From the NCBI GenBank assembly GCA_947471745.1, contig CANJKZ010000139.1, positions 868,001-932,000 of the forward strand: a DNA stretch of 64,000 nt. Direction: 5' to 3'. The notes beneath the pieces were generated by a model. That model was not told where the DNA came from. It did no database searches and worked only from the letters and a program-made list of their open reading frames with translations. Below, in pieces: positions 38,521 through 49,865 of the stretch. A program made the translations under genes and the position numbers. Position 1 is the first letter of the stretch. Each line of letters starts with the position of its first letter. The stretch comes from Closterium sp. Naga37s-1 (lineage: Eukaryota > Streptophyta > Zygnematophyceae > Desmidiales > Closteriaceae).

Positions 38521-38601
38521 CAAGTAGAGCCAACCCTAATGGGTTGTACTCATTACAGTCTACCCCACTACAGCCTACACAACATATAAGATATTTTGAC
38601 A
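38521..38601 (-). repeat. Partial 3' LTR of E4
   Basis: 81 bp matching the inner part of 41501-41629 (AAGTAGAGC.AACCCTAATGGG and the TTTTGACA end). It is followed at 38602 by CACCCCCATAGGCGAAG, the polypurine-side sequence. About 47 bp of the LTR outer end are missing. Confidence 0.75.
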
Positions 38602-38879
38602 CACCCCCATAGGCGAAGTGGGGGATAACAAACACAACAAGCGGTCACAAGACCAGTCAAGGGAAGAAACAAAACAAAGCAAGCTCAGGGTGGATCTCAA
38701 GATCACCACGCATTCCGAGCATAAGCAAGCGGCCACAAGGCCAGTTAACATGCAGTTTTATAATAGAGCAAGCAGTACAATGATCACAACCTAGCAACCA
38801 GAAACATGCAGGTTTATATATCAAAGTACAAGACAAGATCAAGAGACAAGCAGTGTTGGCCCGTGTGGCCACGTACGAA

Positions 38880-40467
38880 GGCGAAGTTGGGAACGCTGCT
38901 GCTACACTCGCACGGCAAAGGAACGAAGTGCAAAGTGCTACGTCTTGCTCGCTAGTCTGACCAAGTAGCGCAGCACCCTCCTAGCAGCCCGCCAATGCGC
39001 AGGGTGGTGTCTCTCGGGCGCAACGTAGCGAGTCCGGATGCTGAGAGGGTAAGGCAGGTACTCCAGCTCGAACTGCCTGTCCTCAAGGACGTCACAGCCA
39101 AGGGCAACCTCACCCTCGACGGACGTAGGACACGAAGAGGCAGAAACGAGACCAGCAAGGTAGGCACGGCGGTAAGTAGCGGCAAAGCCTGCGAGCTCAG
39201 CTACTAAGGCAGAAGCAGCAGCAAGCAGGTGCAGTCACAAGCGCGGCTAGACAAAAAAGGATAGTCGGGCGAGCAGCACGAGCAAGGTCACACACAGGGT
39301 CAGGAACGGCAGGAAAAGAAGACGGGGGAGGTAACGGCAGGACAACAGGCTCCCGAGTAACACAAGAGGTAGCAGGGGAGGCGGGCGGCAACAGTGGCCG
39401 AGACAGGTCAGGCGGCGGAAACAAAAGAGGAGGAGTAGTACGAGTGGGCGCCGGCTCAGGTAGCGATGACGACGGCTGCTCCAAGAAGATAGGCCGCCGC
39501 GGCAGCGACTGCAACGCACCCCCAGACCCAGCACATCCAGTACCAGTACCTCCAAGTCCACCAACAAGAGGACTCCTGGCACTCCCAGAGTCAGCACCCC
39601 CAGAAACAGCACCCTCAGAACCAGCACCCCCAGAACCAGCACCCCAAGAGCCACCACCCCCAACAACACCTGGGCCCCCGAAGTCTACAGCGACAGGCTG
39701 CAGAGGAGGCGAAGACGTCCGAGGCGGAAAACCCGGAGGTGTCTCCAAGCGCGGCGAGCGGCGACAGGTCGCTGTGTCGGCAGCAGCAGGGTCACCCCCC
39801 TCAGTCGAGCCAGAGGAGTCAGAGGGGACTACGAGGCACGAGAGAACAGGGGAGGGGTGTGCATAGACTAGTCCAGAGGTGGGGTCGGCCAACGTGACAG
39901 GGACCGAGAGCAACGCCTCCGCAGGAACCGCACCGGTACTAGTAGGCGCACAAGCAGCGCACACGAAGACTCTAACTGATGCTGCCCGCCCCCGCCACTC
40001 TCGCCAGCTCCACTACGACCACCCTCGCCAGCTACAGTGGCGACGTCTGACAGCGCAGGGAAGGTAAGAGGCAGCTCAAGACAGCCTAGGGTGGAGGAGG
40101 GGGGGGGGGGGGGTAGCGCCTAACCACAGCGGTATATAAAGCAAGGGCCGACGGCACCTGGCGAAAGTTGGCTCTCTGGTCGAGCGAGAGGTGAGCGCGG
40201 ACTGCAAGTATGGCGGCGGCGTCGCGCGCCTTTCACCGCTTCTAGGCAATGCGGTCAGCGCGGTATTGCGTCTGCACCTCCTCCCCAGCGGCAGCAGCAG
40301 GCTCAGCAGGAGCCTCGGGGGCCGGAAGGGACCCCGACGTGTGCTCGAACAGGGAGGCGGTTGTCCTGAGTGACACTCTGGAGGTACTGGTGCAGACCCT
40401 CTAGCCAGGACCCAAACTGTATCGGGTGGCCCTCGGCGTCAAAGGTGAGCACTGTGGGAGTCGCCAT
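38880..40467 (-). pseudogene. E4 remnant polyprotein
   Basis: Gag start MATPTVLTFDAEGHPIQF at 40467, breaking down within about 40 codons. A piece of protease-adjacent sequence (LLSVPVTLADPTSG, about 39900) is joined to a linker-type Pro/Ser/Gly-rich segment. Another piece (DVLEDRQFELEY, about 39080) is fused directly to PYPLSI.TRYVAPERHH, so nearly the whole RT is deleted. No intact catalytic domain remains. Confidence 0.65.
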
Positions 40468-40599
40468 AGCAGCAGTAACGGCAGCAAGGGCGGCAGCAAA
40501 GGCAGCGAGGCAGGGCGGCTCGGCTGGGCCAGCAGTAGCGCAGGCAGCAGCAGCACAGGCGGCAGTAGCAACGTAGCAGCACTCGGGGCAAGGCGGCGC

Positions 40600-41440
40600 T
40601 AGCGCGGGACGGGGCAGCGCACGCGGGTGGCAGCAGCACCTAGGGCGGCAGCAGCAGGCGGCAGCACCTAGGGGGACAGCACCTAGGGCAGCAGCAGGCG
40701 GCAGCACCTAGGGCGGCAGCAGCAGCACCTAGGGCGGCAGCAGCGGGCGGTAGCACCTAGGGCGGCAGCACCTAGGGCGGCAGCAGCAGGCGGCAGCACC
40801 TAGGGCAGCAGCAGGCGGTAGCTCCTAGGGAACCAGCACCTAGGGCGGCAGCAGCAGGCGGCACTTGCGTGCGGGCAGGGCAGGCGCGGGCAGGGCTAGC
40901 AGGGCAGGGCAGGGGCACGCGGGCGCTAGGCAGCGGGGCACGCACGGGCACAGGGCAGCGGGGCACTCGCGAGCGCTGGGCAGCGGGGCGCGCGCTGGCG
41001 CTGGGCAGCAGGGCGCGCGCTGGCGCTGGGCAGCAGGGCGCGCGCTGGCGCTGGGCAGCAGGGCACGCGCTGGCGCTGGGTAGCAGGGCGCGCACGGGCG
41101 CTGGGGAGCAGGGCGTGCGGGGCACGCTGGTAGCAGGGCGCGCGGGGCGCGCAGGGCAGCAGGGCGCGCGGGGCGCGCAGGGCAGCAGGGCGTGCGGGGC
41201 ACGCGGGGCAGGTCAGCGCGATAGCGCTGGGCAGGGCAGGGCACGCGCGCGGCGAGCAGGGCAGCGCGGGCAGCAGCGCAGCACGCGCGGCAGCAGGGCA
41301 GCGCGCGGCGGGGCAGCGCGAGCAGCAGTGCAGCACGCGCGGCAGCAGGGCAGCGCGGAGCAGCGCGACCGCGCAGGGCAGGGCAGGGCAGGGAACGCGC
41401 GCGGCGAGCAAGGCAGCGCGCGACGGCAGCAGCTCCTGTG
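40600..41440 (-). repeat. Tandem repeats in the E4 leader
   Basis: One array (about 40620-40860) is built on GGCAGCACCTAGGGCGGCAG. A second (about 40975-41100) is built on a roughly 24-bp unit containing GCTGGCGCTGGGCAGCAG, and irregular GC-rich copies run to 41440. As in E1, E2 and E6, a repeat-rich leader precedes gag. Confidence 0.75.
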
Positions 41441-41500
41441 GCAGGAGTGACGGTGGGCCCTAAAAAAAACGGTCCTAGATCAGGACCTGCTCTGAAACCA

Positions 41501-41629
41501 TGTCAGAATATACAGCGGAATGAGGTGCACTAGCATGAGTGAGGAGTACAAGTAGAGCTAACCCTAATGGGTTGTACTCAGTACAGTCTACCCCACTACA
41601 GCCTACACAACATATAAGTTGTTTTGACA
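41501..41629 (-). repeat. 5' LTR of E4 (129 bp)
   Basis: Minus strand starts TGTCAAAACAACTTATATG and ends TATATTCTGACA, followed leftward by primer site TGGTTTCAGAGCAGG. It abuts the coding end of the older copia at 41630. Confidence 0.8.
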
Positions 41630-42182
41630 GTGGAGTGCAAAAAAACAAGATGCAATCTTCAACAAACGAAGACCTGCCTGTACAAGGCCAAGCTGCGAAC
41701 AAAACATGTCGTGATCACCAGGCGGGAGAACCTTGGTGAAGGTGTCCACAATGTTGGCCTCTGAGGCCACAAATACCAAGCGTGCGTGGCCGCGTCGTCG
41801 GAGCTCTTGCTGCAGGAAGTACCGCAGCTCGATGTGCTTCACTCTGCTCTCCGTTGAGGCTCTCGACACAGGAGGATCATGGCCTTGTTGTCAGCAAACA
41901 AGGTCGCTGCAGAGCTAGGCCGTTCACCTAGATCAGTGAGCAAGAAAGTTAGCCAGCTTAGCTCCTGAGCACCCATGGCACCGGCGTAGGTCTCGGCCTC
42001 AGCAATGGACGAAGCCACAGACAATGCTCGTGTCGACCTCCAGGCTGAAAAAATAGCCCTGTGTAGACCTGCGGGTCTCCTCGTCGTCCGCCCACGACGA
42101 GTCACTATGCCCGGTAAGTCGCACTGGCTGCCTCCCTCCAAGCACAAGCCCCATGCCTGATGTGGTCGCTAGGTACTTCGCT
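41630..42182 (-). pseudogene. Copia RNase H fragment (3' end of an interrupted element)
   Basis: Minus-strand sequence starting near YLATTSGMGLVLGG at 42180, then AWRSTRALSVASSIAEAETYAG, TFLLTDLGERPSS and FADNKAMILL. It continues with VKHIELRYFLQQELRRRG and NIVDTFTKVLPPGDH, with at least two frame changes. The fragment is cut at 41630 by the E4 LTR and at 42182 by the 16.3-kb insert. Its upstream part is probably E7, because E7 ends at the equivalent codon at 58502. Confidence 0.7.
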
Positions 42183-42513
42183 GTCGAGAAGTATAGTTAG
42201 GACGAGACTATCGCGCCCTGATATAAGACAGTGTCGAATTGAAGACAGGGGGTGTCTTTAAATAGGGTGTTTCTTATAGATGGGTGTTCTTGATTATAAG
42301 ACACCTATATGCGCGTACGAGTTAAGACAGTGTCTTGTAAACAGACTAGGGTTTAGGGGTTATCTTATCAACAGGGGGGTATATACTAAACAATTCTTTT
42401 TGCATTAAGGGGGGTACATGCATACATTCATCAATTGGGTGGTTCTACCTAGTCCCCCTCGGTAACACCCTCCTCATCTGCACTAGCAGATGCAGGCTCC
42501 TGCACTCCCAAGT

Positions 42514-43668
42514 CTAGCACGCGTGCGTGGCCGTCTGCCTGGGCTCGATCATGCGGTCAGCCTCGGCCGCCCCTCCGCGGTAGTTGGGGGTCTCTTGGTA
42601 CAGCACCTCCAGCCCAGTTGCCACGCCCACCTCCCTGACGCCCTCCGCCTGCAGCTCCTCCTCCTCCTCCTCCTCCTCCTCCTCCTCCTCCTCCTCCTCC
42701 TCCTCCTCCTCCCCCTCTGGAGCCTGCCCAAGCAGGTGCGTGTTATCGCCCGTGCTCCCCTCGAGGCACATGTCTTCTGAGACATCGGTGGTGCTCCTCG
42801 CGCGCAGGTGAGACATCACCAGGTGGTTCTTGCTCTCGTCGAGCTTGCTTGAGATCCCACAGTGGCAGAACACGTCGATGATGACCTTCGTGGAGACTTG
42901 ATCCCACGCCACCGCAATCCAATGCAGCACCACGTGATGCGGAGGCCTCCTCAGATTCCGTGCGGGGGGGTGAGAGGCAGCGGCAAGGTTCCGTTAGGGA
43001 CATCCAGGGGTAACTGGGGTTCAGTTTAAGATCATCAAACGTGTACTCACCGTGTTTCGTCTTCAGGTAGATGCCTTCACGCAGGAACCACCTGGCGTAG
43101 CGTGTGCGCACCGCGGCCTTGAAGCACCGGTTGATAGAGACGTCCAGGGGCTGAATTTGGCTGGTGCAGCCCGCATGGATTACGGCAGGGGTGATGCTTT
43201 GCGTGCGATAGGCTTGAAGCATGCCCTGGGTGATGTGGCCTCGGTGGGAATCCAACACCAGCATCGCCCGCCTCGCGTTTTGGCCGCGCTGGGGGTTGAG
43301 ATGGGGCAGCACCTCCTTGGTCAGCCAAGTCTGCACTGCAGACTCGTCCATCCACTCGTTATTCTATGCTTGGACCACGACTCCTGCCAGGCACGGAGGG
43401 AGATGCAAGCGTCAGAGCCAACAAGCGGCGTTACAACACTCACGAACTCCTTCAAACAACACTCACGAACTCCTTCAAAAAAACCCAAGGCAGTGTTGCT
43501 TACTTTTGGGAACTTCACATCTCGGCACGTTCTTCATTTTGAACCAAACCCACGGGCGCAGCTTCTCCGGGATCCTGTGCACGCGAGCATCACTGTGAGC
43601 CGCGTCTTCTCGTATCCAGCCGTGCGGATCGGGACAGAGTGCGCGCCACGGTGGTCGAACGTCCTCTC
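42514..43668 (-). pseudogene. pogo/Tigger-like DDE transposase remnant
   Basis: Minus-strand exons: 43668 to about 43495 (FDHRGAHSVPIRTAGYEKTR, then a frameshift, then LRPWVWFKMKNVPRCEVPK and donor GTAAGC). From about 43389 comes VVVQA, a TAG in place of an expected Gln, NNEWMDESAVQTWL, MLVLDSHRGH with a catalytic Asp, and CTSQIQPLDVSINRCFK, to a donor after KTKHG. From about 42950 comes VVLHWIAVAWDQVSTKVI, FCHCGISSKLDE and a poly-Glu tail. These are DDE_1 superfamily features. The part with the DNA-binding domain and first catalytic Asp is absent, replaced at 43668 by E5. The frameshift and nonsense mutation show it is dead. Confidence 0.75.
42655..42712 (+). repeat. CTC/GAG microsatellite coding for poly-Glu
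   Basis: About 19 CTC triplets on the plus strand. They are read as a glutamate run near the C-terminus of the transposase remnant on the minus strand. Confidence 0.9.
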
Positions 43669-43972
43669 AGAGGCGGCTCGGGGGCCTGACGGACCTGCAG
43701 GGGCGGCTCGAGGGCCGTACTAGCTTACAGGGGCGTCGCACTGGCCTAGGGCAGCAGGAGGCAGCGCGAGGGCTGCAGGACGGCACGCGGGCAGAACGAA
43801 GGGCGGGGCGCGCGAGGGCGCACTAGCAGAAAAAAGGGCGCACGAGGGCGCACGAGCAGAGAAAGGCGCACGAGGGCGCACATAAGGTAGGGCGCACGAG
43901 GGCGCCTCTAAGCGGAATAGTGGGCCCGTAGTAGAAAGCGGTCCTAGGTGGCAACCTAGGCTCGTGATACCA

Positions 43973-44100
43973 TGTCAGAATGAACAAGGGTGGTTGAACT
44001 AACAAGATTGGGAGTACAAGTAGGAAACCCTGGAATGTTGTACCCCCTAAGGCTAAACCCACTATAGCCTACAGAATATAAACATATACAATGTTTGACA
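43973..44100 (-). repeat. Single internal LTR of E5 (128 bp)
   Basis: Near-identical to the E6 LTRs. The polypurine-side sequence (CACCCCCATAGGCTAAG) is on its right at 44101. Primer site TGGTATCACGAGCC is on its left (43972-43959). It therefore serves as 3' LTR of the right part and 5' LTR of the left part. Confidence 0.88.
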
Positions 44101-44334
44101 CACCCCCATAGGCTAAGTGGGAGACAACCAGATGGTCACAAGACCAGTCAAAGCAAAACAAAGCAAAACAAGCTCAGGGTGGATCTCAAGGATACCACAC
44201 AAATTCCGAGCACAAGCAAGCGGTCACAAGACCAGTTCACATGCAGTTTGATAATATAACAAGAGGTACAGTGATCACAACCTAGCAAGTGTAAGCATGC
44301 AGGTATATATATAGAGATCACAGTACAAGCAGAG

Positions 44335-47300
44335 TCAAGAAGTGAGCAAGTGAGGGACAGTAGGCACAAGGCCTAGAACAGTACAGAAACGCTGATGATC
44401 ACAAGGCTGAAGCGCCTTGGTGAACACATCAGCAGTGTTGGCCCGAGTGGCCACGTAAGCAAGACGAAGCTGACCACGCTGCTGCAGCTCTCGAGCAAGG
44501 AAGTAGCGCAGAGCGATGTGCTTCGTTCTGTGCTCCAGTTTGTGCTCCTGACACAAGGCAATGGCGGCCTTGTTGTCGACGTACAGCACTGGAGGAGAAC
44601 GAGGCCGCTCTCCCAGGTCGGTCAGCAGGTAGGTGAGCCAGCGTAACTCCTGTGCAGCCATGGCTGTGGCGTAGATCTCAGCCTCACAACTGGAGCTGAG
44701 AACTGAAGACGAGCGTGTAGAACGCCAAGAAACTGAACCAGAGCCAAGGCTGAAGGTGTAACCCTGAGACGACCGCTGCGTAGCCTGGTCGTCAGCCCAA
44801 GAAGCGTCTGAGTGCCCAGTGAGGACAACTCGAGCCTGTCCTCCAAGCACAAGCCCCATGCCCGACGTACTGCACAAGTAGCGCAACACCCTCTTAGCTG
44901 CATCCATGTGCTCCTTCCGGTGACGGCCAGGAGCGACATAGCGTGCTAGGATGCTAAGAGGGTATGCAAGGTCAGGTCGAGTGCAGGTCATCAGGTACAT
45001 GAGGCAGCCCATAAGCTCTGGATACGGGCCACTCGGCTCTACGGACTCATCCGAAGGCAGAGCTGAGAGCGAGTGGCCAGTAGGCAGAGGAGTGGGCTGA
45101 GGCGAGGAGTACGTGAAGCGGAAGCGCTGAAGGACCTGCTGCAGCATGTGTGACTGAGTCAAGGTGATGGTGCGCTGTGCTCTGTCCCGGGTGATCCGCA
45201 AGCCAAGATAGCTTGTCAGCTCACCCAGGTCTGTGCACGTGTGTCTCTTATGCAGCTCCGACTTCACGTGGGCGAGTGCCTCAGTGTCAGCAGTAGCAAA
45301 GACCAAGTCGTCTACGTACACGAGAACGTAGAACGGCGGCAGAGTGGTGTCGGTGCGTAGAAACAGCGACGGGTCAGCAGTAGAAGGAGCAAACCCAAGA
45401 GCAGCAAGAGTAGTCCTCAGTGTGTCGTGCCACTCACGGGGTGCCTGGCGGAGACCGTAGACTGGCCGCCGGAGGCTCCACTGGGTACCAGGAGGGAACG
45501 ACCCAGTGAAGCCAGGTGGGCGGCGCAGCCAGATCTCCTCGTGCAGGCTGCCCTGTAGGAACGCAGTGCTGAAGTCAAGAGAGTGGAGCTCGTAGTCACG
45601 CTGAGCGGCGACGTGCAGCAGAACCCGAAGAGTGGTCATCTTCGGGGTCGGGGAGAAGGTCTGGAAGAAGTCAACTCCCTCTCGCTGACTGAAGCCTCGT
45701 GCAACGTAACGCGCCTTGAAGACAGGCGGAGAACCCGGCGGCCGCTTCACCCTGAAAATCCACATGCCACTGACGATGTTCGCCCCTGGTGGGGGAACCT
45801 CGTCTACGTAGGTGCCTGTGGACTTCCAGGAAGCCATCTCTGCGTCCATGGCTGTCTGCCACTGAGAGGAGTAGGGACCCTCCATCGCCTCTGCGTAAGA
45901 GCGTGGGGTCGGGATGTCTGGTGCATCCGGGTCTCCCTCAGGGGCAATCAGCATGGACACGAGATGAGGTAAAGCAGCGGCAAAGCACTCAAACTCCTCC
46001 TGTCTGTCCTCAAGGACGTCCGTGCCAAGAGCACACTCACCCCCGACGGACGGAGGACAGATAGACTCAGACTCAACAACAAGGCTAGCGGCGTAGTCTA
46101 GACGACAGGCGGCAGCAAAGTCAACAAGCTCAGCGACTAGAGCAGTCGCAGTAGAGGACTCAAAGGAAGGGTCAGTGACAACAGTGGCAAGGAGACGTGT
46201 GACAGTAGGACTGGCAGCACGAAGAGAGTCAGACTCCGGGTCAGCAAGAGCAGGAAGAGAGGAGGCTGGAGGAGACGGCAGAGGGACACGCTGTGGAGCA
46301 GTGGAAGGACGCAGGGTCATATAGTGAGTGCCAAGGACAGGAGGAGGACGCTGACGCGGAGCACGACGACCAGCGCGGACAGCGCGGACAGGTGACTCTG
46401 GACGCGACTCAGACGACTCTGGACGAGACTCAGGCGACGGAGGACGAGACTCAGGCTCACGACGCTCCGTAAAACCTCCCGTCGGCTCAGCGTAAGGAGA
46501 AGGACCAGGCAGTGGAGAGGCTGGCTGTAACTGTGACTGCGACTGGACAGGCGGTGGACTCAGTAGGGGAGGAGTAGGACCAGGAGAGGGCGGGAGGCCA
46601 AGAACCTGCTGAAGGAGCGGAACGTAGTACGGCCGCGGCCGCTCAGCACCTCCTGAACCAGCAGAGACAGCACCAGGACCCTCAGCCCCAGGGTCTCCAG
46701 CTACAACTCCCGCAGCACCACCAGCAACCCCAGCAGCTCCAGGACCTCCAGCACGAGCACCTCCAGAACCAGCGGCTCCAGCAGCTCCAGCACCAGCAGT
46801 ACCTCCAGTAGCTCCAGCACCAGCAGCACCTCCAGCAGCACCAGCAGCACCTCCAGCACTAGCAGCGTCTCCAGCAGCTCCAGCACCAGCAGCACCTCCA
46901 GCAGCACCACCAGGAGCTCCTGCGCCAGCAGTACCAGCTCCAGGGTCCGCAGCACCAGCAGCGGCTCCAGCTCCAGGGTCCTCAGCCCCAGCAGCAGCTC
47001 CAACTCCAGGGTCCGCGGCACCAGCAGCAGCTCCAACTCCAGGGTCCAAAGCACCAGCAGCGCCACTCCGGAGACTGCAGCGCCGAGCGTACCACTCTCG
47101 GAGCCGCTGGGGAGAGGGCGGCTCCCGCCTAGGCGGGGAACCACGAACACCAGCTCCAGCAGCACCCCTAGCCCCAGAAGCGCCCCTCTTGAGGCTGCAG
47201 TACCGCGAGTACCACTCACGCAGCTGCTGTGAAGAGGGAGCGCCTCCAGGCGCCGCACGGTCAGTCGCAGCACCCCCAGGCTCAGGACCCTCAGACGTAG

Positions 47301-47439
47301 CACTCTCAGGCTCAAGCACCCTCAGGCTCAGCACCCCCAGGCTCCGTACCCGCAGGCTCAGCACCCCCAGACTCAGCAACCTCAGGCTCAGCACCCCCAG
47401 GCTCTGCACCCCCAGGCTCCGCACGCTCAGGCTCAGCAC
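44335..47439 (-). pseudogene. E5 linker, reverse transcriptase and RNase H
   Basis: A 1034-residue open frame. It starts with a Glu-Pro-Gly/Ala linker containing two QQLREWY-type motifs (PSSQQLREWYSRY near 47220, PSPQRLREWYARR near 47100) and long Gly-Ala repeats. RT starts near 45880 (QWQTAMDAEMASW), with HSLDFSTAFLQGSL and LVYVDDLVFATAD. RNase H has LTGHSDASWADD, SSSCEAEIYATAMAAQELRWL and YVDNKAAIALC. It ends TADVFTKALQPCDH. This RT/RNase H appears intact, unlike that of E6. Confidence 0.82.
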
Positions 47440-49000
47440 CCCTAGCAGGACGAGAGTCGACAGCTACCTCGACAGGCTCAACCGGGTCTACCTGGGACAC
47501 ACCTGAGGGAGCGGCACCCTGAGGGGGGAGGGGGTCTACCACAGCAGCACCTGGTGCGAGGAAGAGAGGCGGGGGGGGGGGAGCGGGGCAGTGCGGTAGG
47601 GGAAGAGGCGGTAGTAGGGGACCGACTCGTCGAACGTGACGTCCTGAGAAGGCAGGACACGGCGCGAGGTGGCGTGGTAAAACTGCCAACCAGACACAAG
47701 GAAGACACAAGGAACAGCGCGGGAGGAGAGCTTGTCCGCGGACGTATCGCGAACAAAAGCTCGAGATCCCCAGACCCGGAAACGAGACACATCGCCAACC
47801 TCTCCCGTCCAATGCAGTGTCGGCGAAGTCTCCGGAACGGAGACACGGGGCCAGAGGTTGAGCTGATGCGCAGCGTATCGGACCGCAAACGGCCACAGAA
47901 AGTGGGGGGCAGCCGCATGGATCAAGGAGGTACGAGCGACCTCCATGACCAGGCCAATGCGGCGCTCAGAAACCCCATTCTGCTGTGGAGAGGCCGGAAG
48001 CGTGAACGACTGCTCAATGCCCTGCCCCTGACAGTAGGCCCTCAAGAGGTCGGAGGAAAACTCCCCACCTCTGTCAGAGTGCAGACGCAGGACAGGAAAG
48101 TCCGAGTGGAACCTCTCGCTAAGCTGGAGACGGGCAGCGCGGATCCAAGGGATCAAAACATCAGGGACTTCACTCTTGGTGCGCAAGGGGAAGACCGTGG
48201 TGTAGCGCGAGTAGTCGTCAACAACTATCAAGAAGTACCTCTCGTGACCCTGTCCACGGACGCGGGCAGGGCCCCACACGTCCATGTGGAGCGTCTGCAG
48301 GGGAGCAGTCGTCGGGGGAAACGAGGAGGAGTGAGGAGCGGCGCGCTGCCGCCCCTCGACACAGGGAAGACAAGGAGGAGCAGGCGAGGGTGGGAGGGGA
48401 GGGAGAACCCTGGGAAGACCAGAGACAAGGTACCGGGAGTGCATGCCACGAAGGCGCTGCACTGACGGGTGACCAAGGCGGTGGTGCCAGAGGACGGTCT
48501 CGTGCGCCAGGGAGCGACACGAGCAGGGGGCCGACAGCTGACCTGACGCAGACGCAGACGCAGCTACCTGAGGGGACTCAGTGGTAAGTGTGTACAGGTC
48601 CGACCCCGGCAACCGAGTGAAGGTAGCCAGGTGGCGACCCGTCCGAGCACACGTGCAGTGTGTCACGCGCTCGTAGGCAGGGGTGAACTGGTGGACACCC
48701 CCGTCCTGGAGCGCACTACCCGCCACCAAGTTCGTAGAGAACGAGGGGAGGTAGAGACCTGACAGTGTGCCCGACGGGACCGCAGGACAAGGGAGAACAG
48801 TAGAGGAGGTCGCAATGACCGGACCCCTAGAGTAAAGCGAGGGAGACTGCAACCGGCCGAGCAAGCTGCTCAAGGGCAGTGCGGTCACGAAAGAAACAGC
48901 GGGAAGCATTTGAGTCCAGTGTGAAGGTGTGCAGTGCCTCAGTAGACGCAGTACCAGAGGGTTTAGGGGCGGCTGCTCCAGGGGCGGCTGCTCCAGGGGC
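47440..49000 (-). pseudogene. E5 protease and integrase, frameshifted
   Basis: Frame 48909-47536 plus upstream protease in another frame. The protease motif is LDSNASRCFF (about 48935-48905), where E1 and E6 have DSG. GAG-pre-integrase has VLWHHRLGHPSVQR and CLPC, and integrase has HMDVWGP, LHSDRGGEF and NGVSERRIGL. A five-residue deletion occurs near 47695. An 11-G run at 47571-47581, against 9 in E6, shifts the frame before the linker. A further shift near 48832 separates protease from integrase. Confidence 0.75.
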
Positions 49001-49588
49001 CAGGGGCGGCTCCTGCAGTGGCGGCTGCTCCAGTGGCCAGGGGCGGCTGCTCCAGGGGCGGCTGCTCCAGTGGCCAGGGGCGGCTGCTGCAGGGGCGGCT
49101 GCTCGAGGGGCCAGGGGCGGCTGCTGCAGGGGCGGCTGCTCCAGAGGCGGCTGCTCCAGGGGCCAGGCGCGGGGTAGGTCAGGGCGATGCAGCGGGCAGG
49201 GGCGACGCGCGGGCAGGGGCGACGCGGCGGGCAGGGCGACGCGGCGGGCAGTGGCGACGCCGCGGGCAGGGCGACGCGGCGGGCAGGGGCGACGCCGTGG
49301 GCAGGGGCGACGCGGCGGGCAGAGCGACGCGGCGGGCAGGGGCGACGCCGCGGGCAGGGCGACGCCGCGGGCAGGTGGCGACGCCGCGGGCAGGTGGCGA
49401 CGCCGCGGGCAGGTGGCGACGCCGCGGGCAGGGCGACGTGGCGGGCAGCTGGGCGCGGCCGCGTCAGTAGTGGGGCGCGGCCGCGTTACTGCAGGGCGGG
49501 GCCGGGTCCGCGTCGGCGGGGCCGCGACTGCGACCTGACGGGGCCGCGACAGCGACCTGACGGGGTCGCGCGCTGGCCTGACGAAGGG
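48955..49588 (-). repeat. E5 leader repeats fused to protease
   Basis: Two GC-rich arrays: a 15-18-bp type (GGAGCAGCCGCCCCTG on minus, about 48960-49170) and a type containing CGCGGCGTCGCC (about 49190-49440). In E6 these arrays lie before gag (50450-50940), and the first type occurs again after gag (51715-51855). In E5 they run directly into protease coding sequence. Confidence 0.75.
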
Positions 49589-49723
49589 TGGGATCTTTAG
49601 GCTTTGCTTTCTCAGGGAACGAAGGAAGGGGTCATGCAGCAGCGACATACTCATCGTCGCTTCCGTGCATCTCGTTGACGACGATGTCGTCCTTGCCCTT
49701 CCCGGTCTTCTTCTTCGCACCCT
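49589..49723 (-). pseudogene. Sliver of host (transposon) gene between E5 and E6
   Basis: Minus-strand continuation of the frame at 56849-57794: KGAKKKTGKGKDDIVVNEM followed by HGSDDE. After that comes GTATGTCG, a strong splice donor, or alternatively YVAAA and a stop at about 49637. The sequence PEKAKPKDPTLR in another frame follows up to the E5 junction. It abuts the E6 LTR through the ACCCT duplication. Confidence 0.6.
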
Positions 49724-49851
49724 TGTCAAACATTGTATATGTTTATATTCTGTAGGCTATAGTGGGTTTAGCCTTAGGGGGTACAACATTCTAGGGTTTC
49801 CTACTTGTACTCCCAATCTTGTTAGTTCAACCACCCTTGTTCATTCTGACA
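49724..49851 (+). repeat. 5' LTR of E6
   Basis: Starts TGTCAAACATTG, ends CATTCTGACA. Differs from 56716-56843 by about four substitutions (roughly 3 percent), so insertion is fairly recent. Confidence 0.92.
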
Positions 49852-49865
49852 TGGTATCACGAGCC
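49852..49865 (+). promoter_or_regulatory. Primer-binding site of E6
   Basis: TGGTATCACGAGCC, a variant of the initiator tRNA-Met site with an extra C relative to TGGTATCAGAGCC. The same variant occurs in E5. Confidence 0.8.

Larger units (their letters stand above)
38521..41629 (-). mobile_element. E4: internally deleted copia element
   Basis: Minus-strand element with a 129-bp 5' LTR (41501-41629), primer site TGGTTTCAGAGCAGG, GC-rich repeat leader (40600-41440), a gag start at 40467 and a partial 3' LTR (38521-38601, missing its outer end). Between them most of gag, GAG-pre-integrase, integrase and RT is deleted. It was inserted into the 3' end of an older copia whose RNase H tail ends at 41630. 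Internal deletion with retained ends makes it non-autonomous. Confidence 0.75.
43669..49588 (-). mobile_element. E5: circularly permuted, gag-less copia element
   Basis: Read on the minus strand, it begins in the middle of the leader (49588, matching E6 about 50310) and runs through protease, integrase, RT and RNase H to a single LTR (44100-43973). It then continues with primer site and leader start (43972-43669, matching E6 49852-50157). Thus the LTR lies inside and the ends are adjacent leader positions, as expected from a one-LTR circle opened in the leader, with about 150 bp lost. The host transposase gene flanks both sides. Gag is absent. No target duplication is seen. Confidence 0.72.

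Noticed and set aside
43973..44100. Simple tandem of two complete copias sharing an LTR
   Set aside because: The left part stops after 0.3 kb at a leader position adjacent to where the right part begins, so a permuted single element is the simpler reading.
47554..48465. 303-codon plus-strand ORF
   Set aside because: Antisense shadow of the E5 integrase; similar antisense frames appear opposite every copy (for example 52382-53161).
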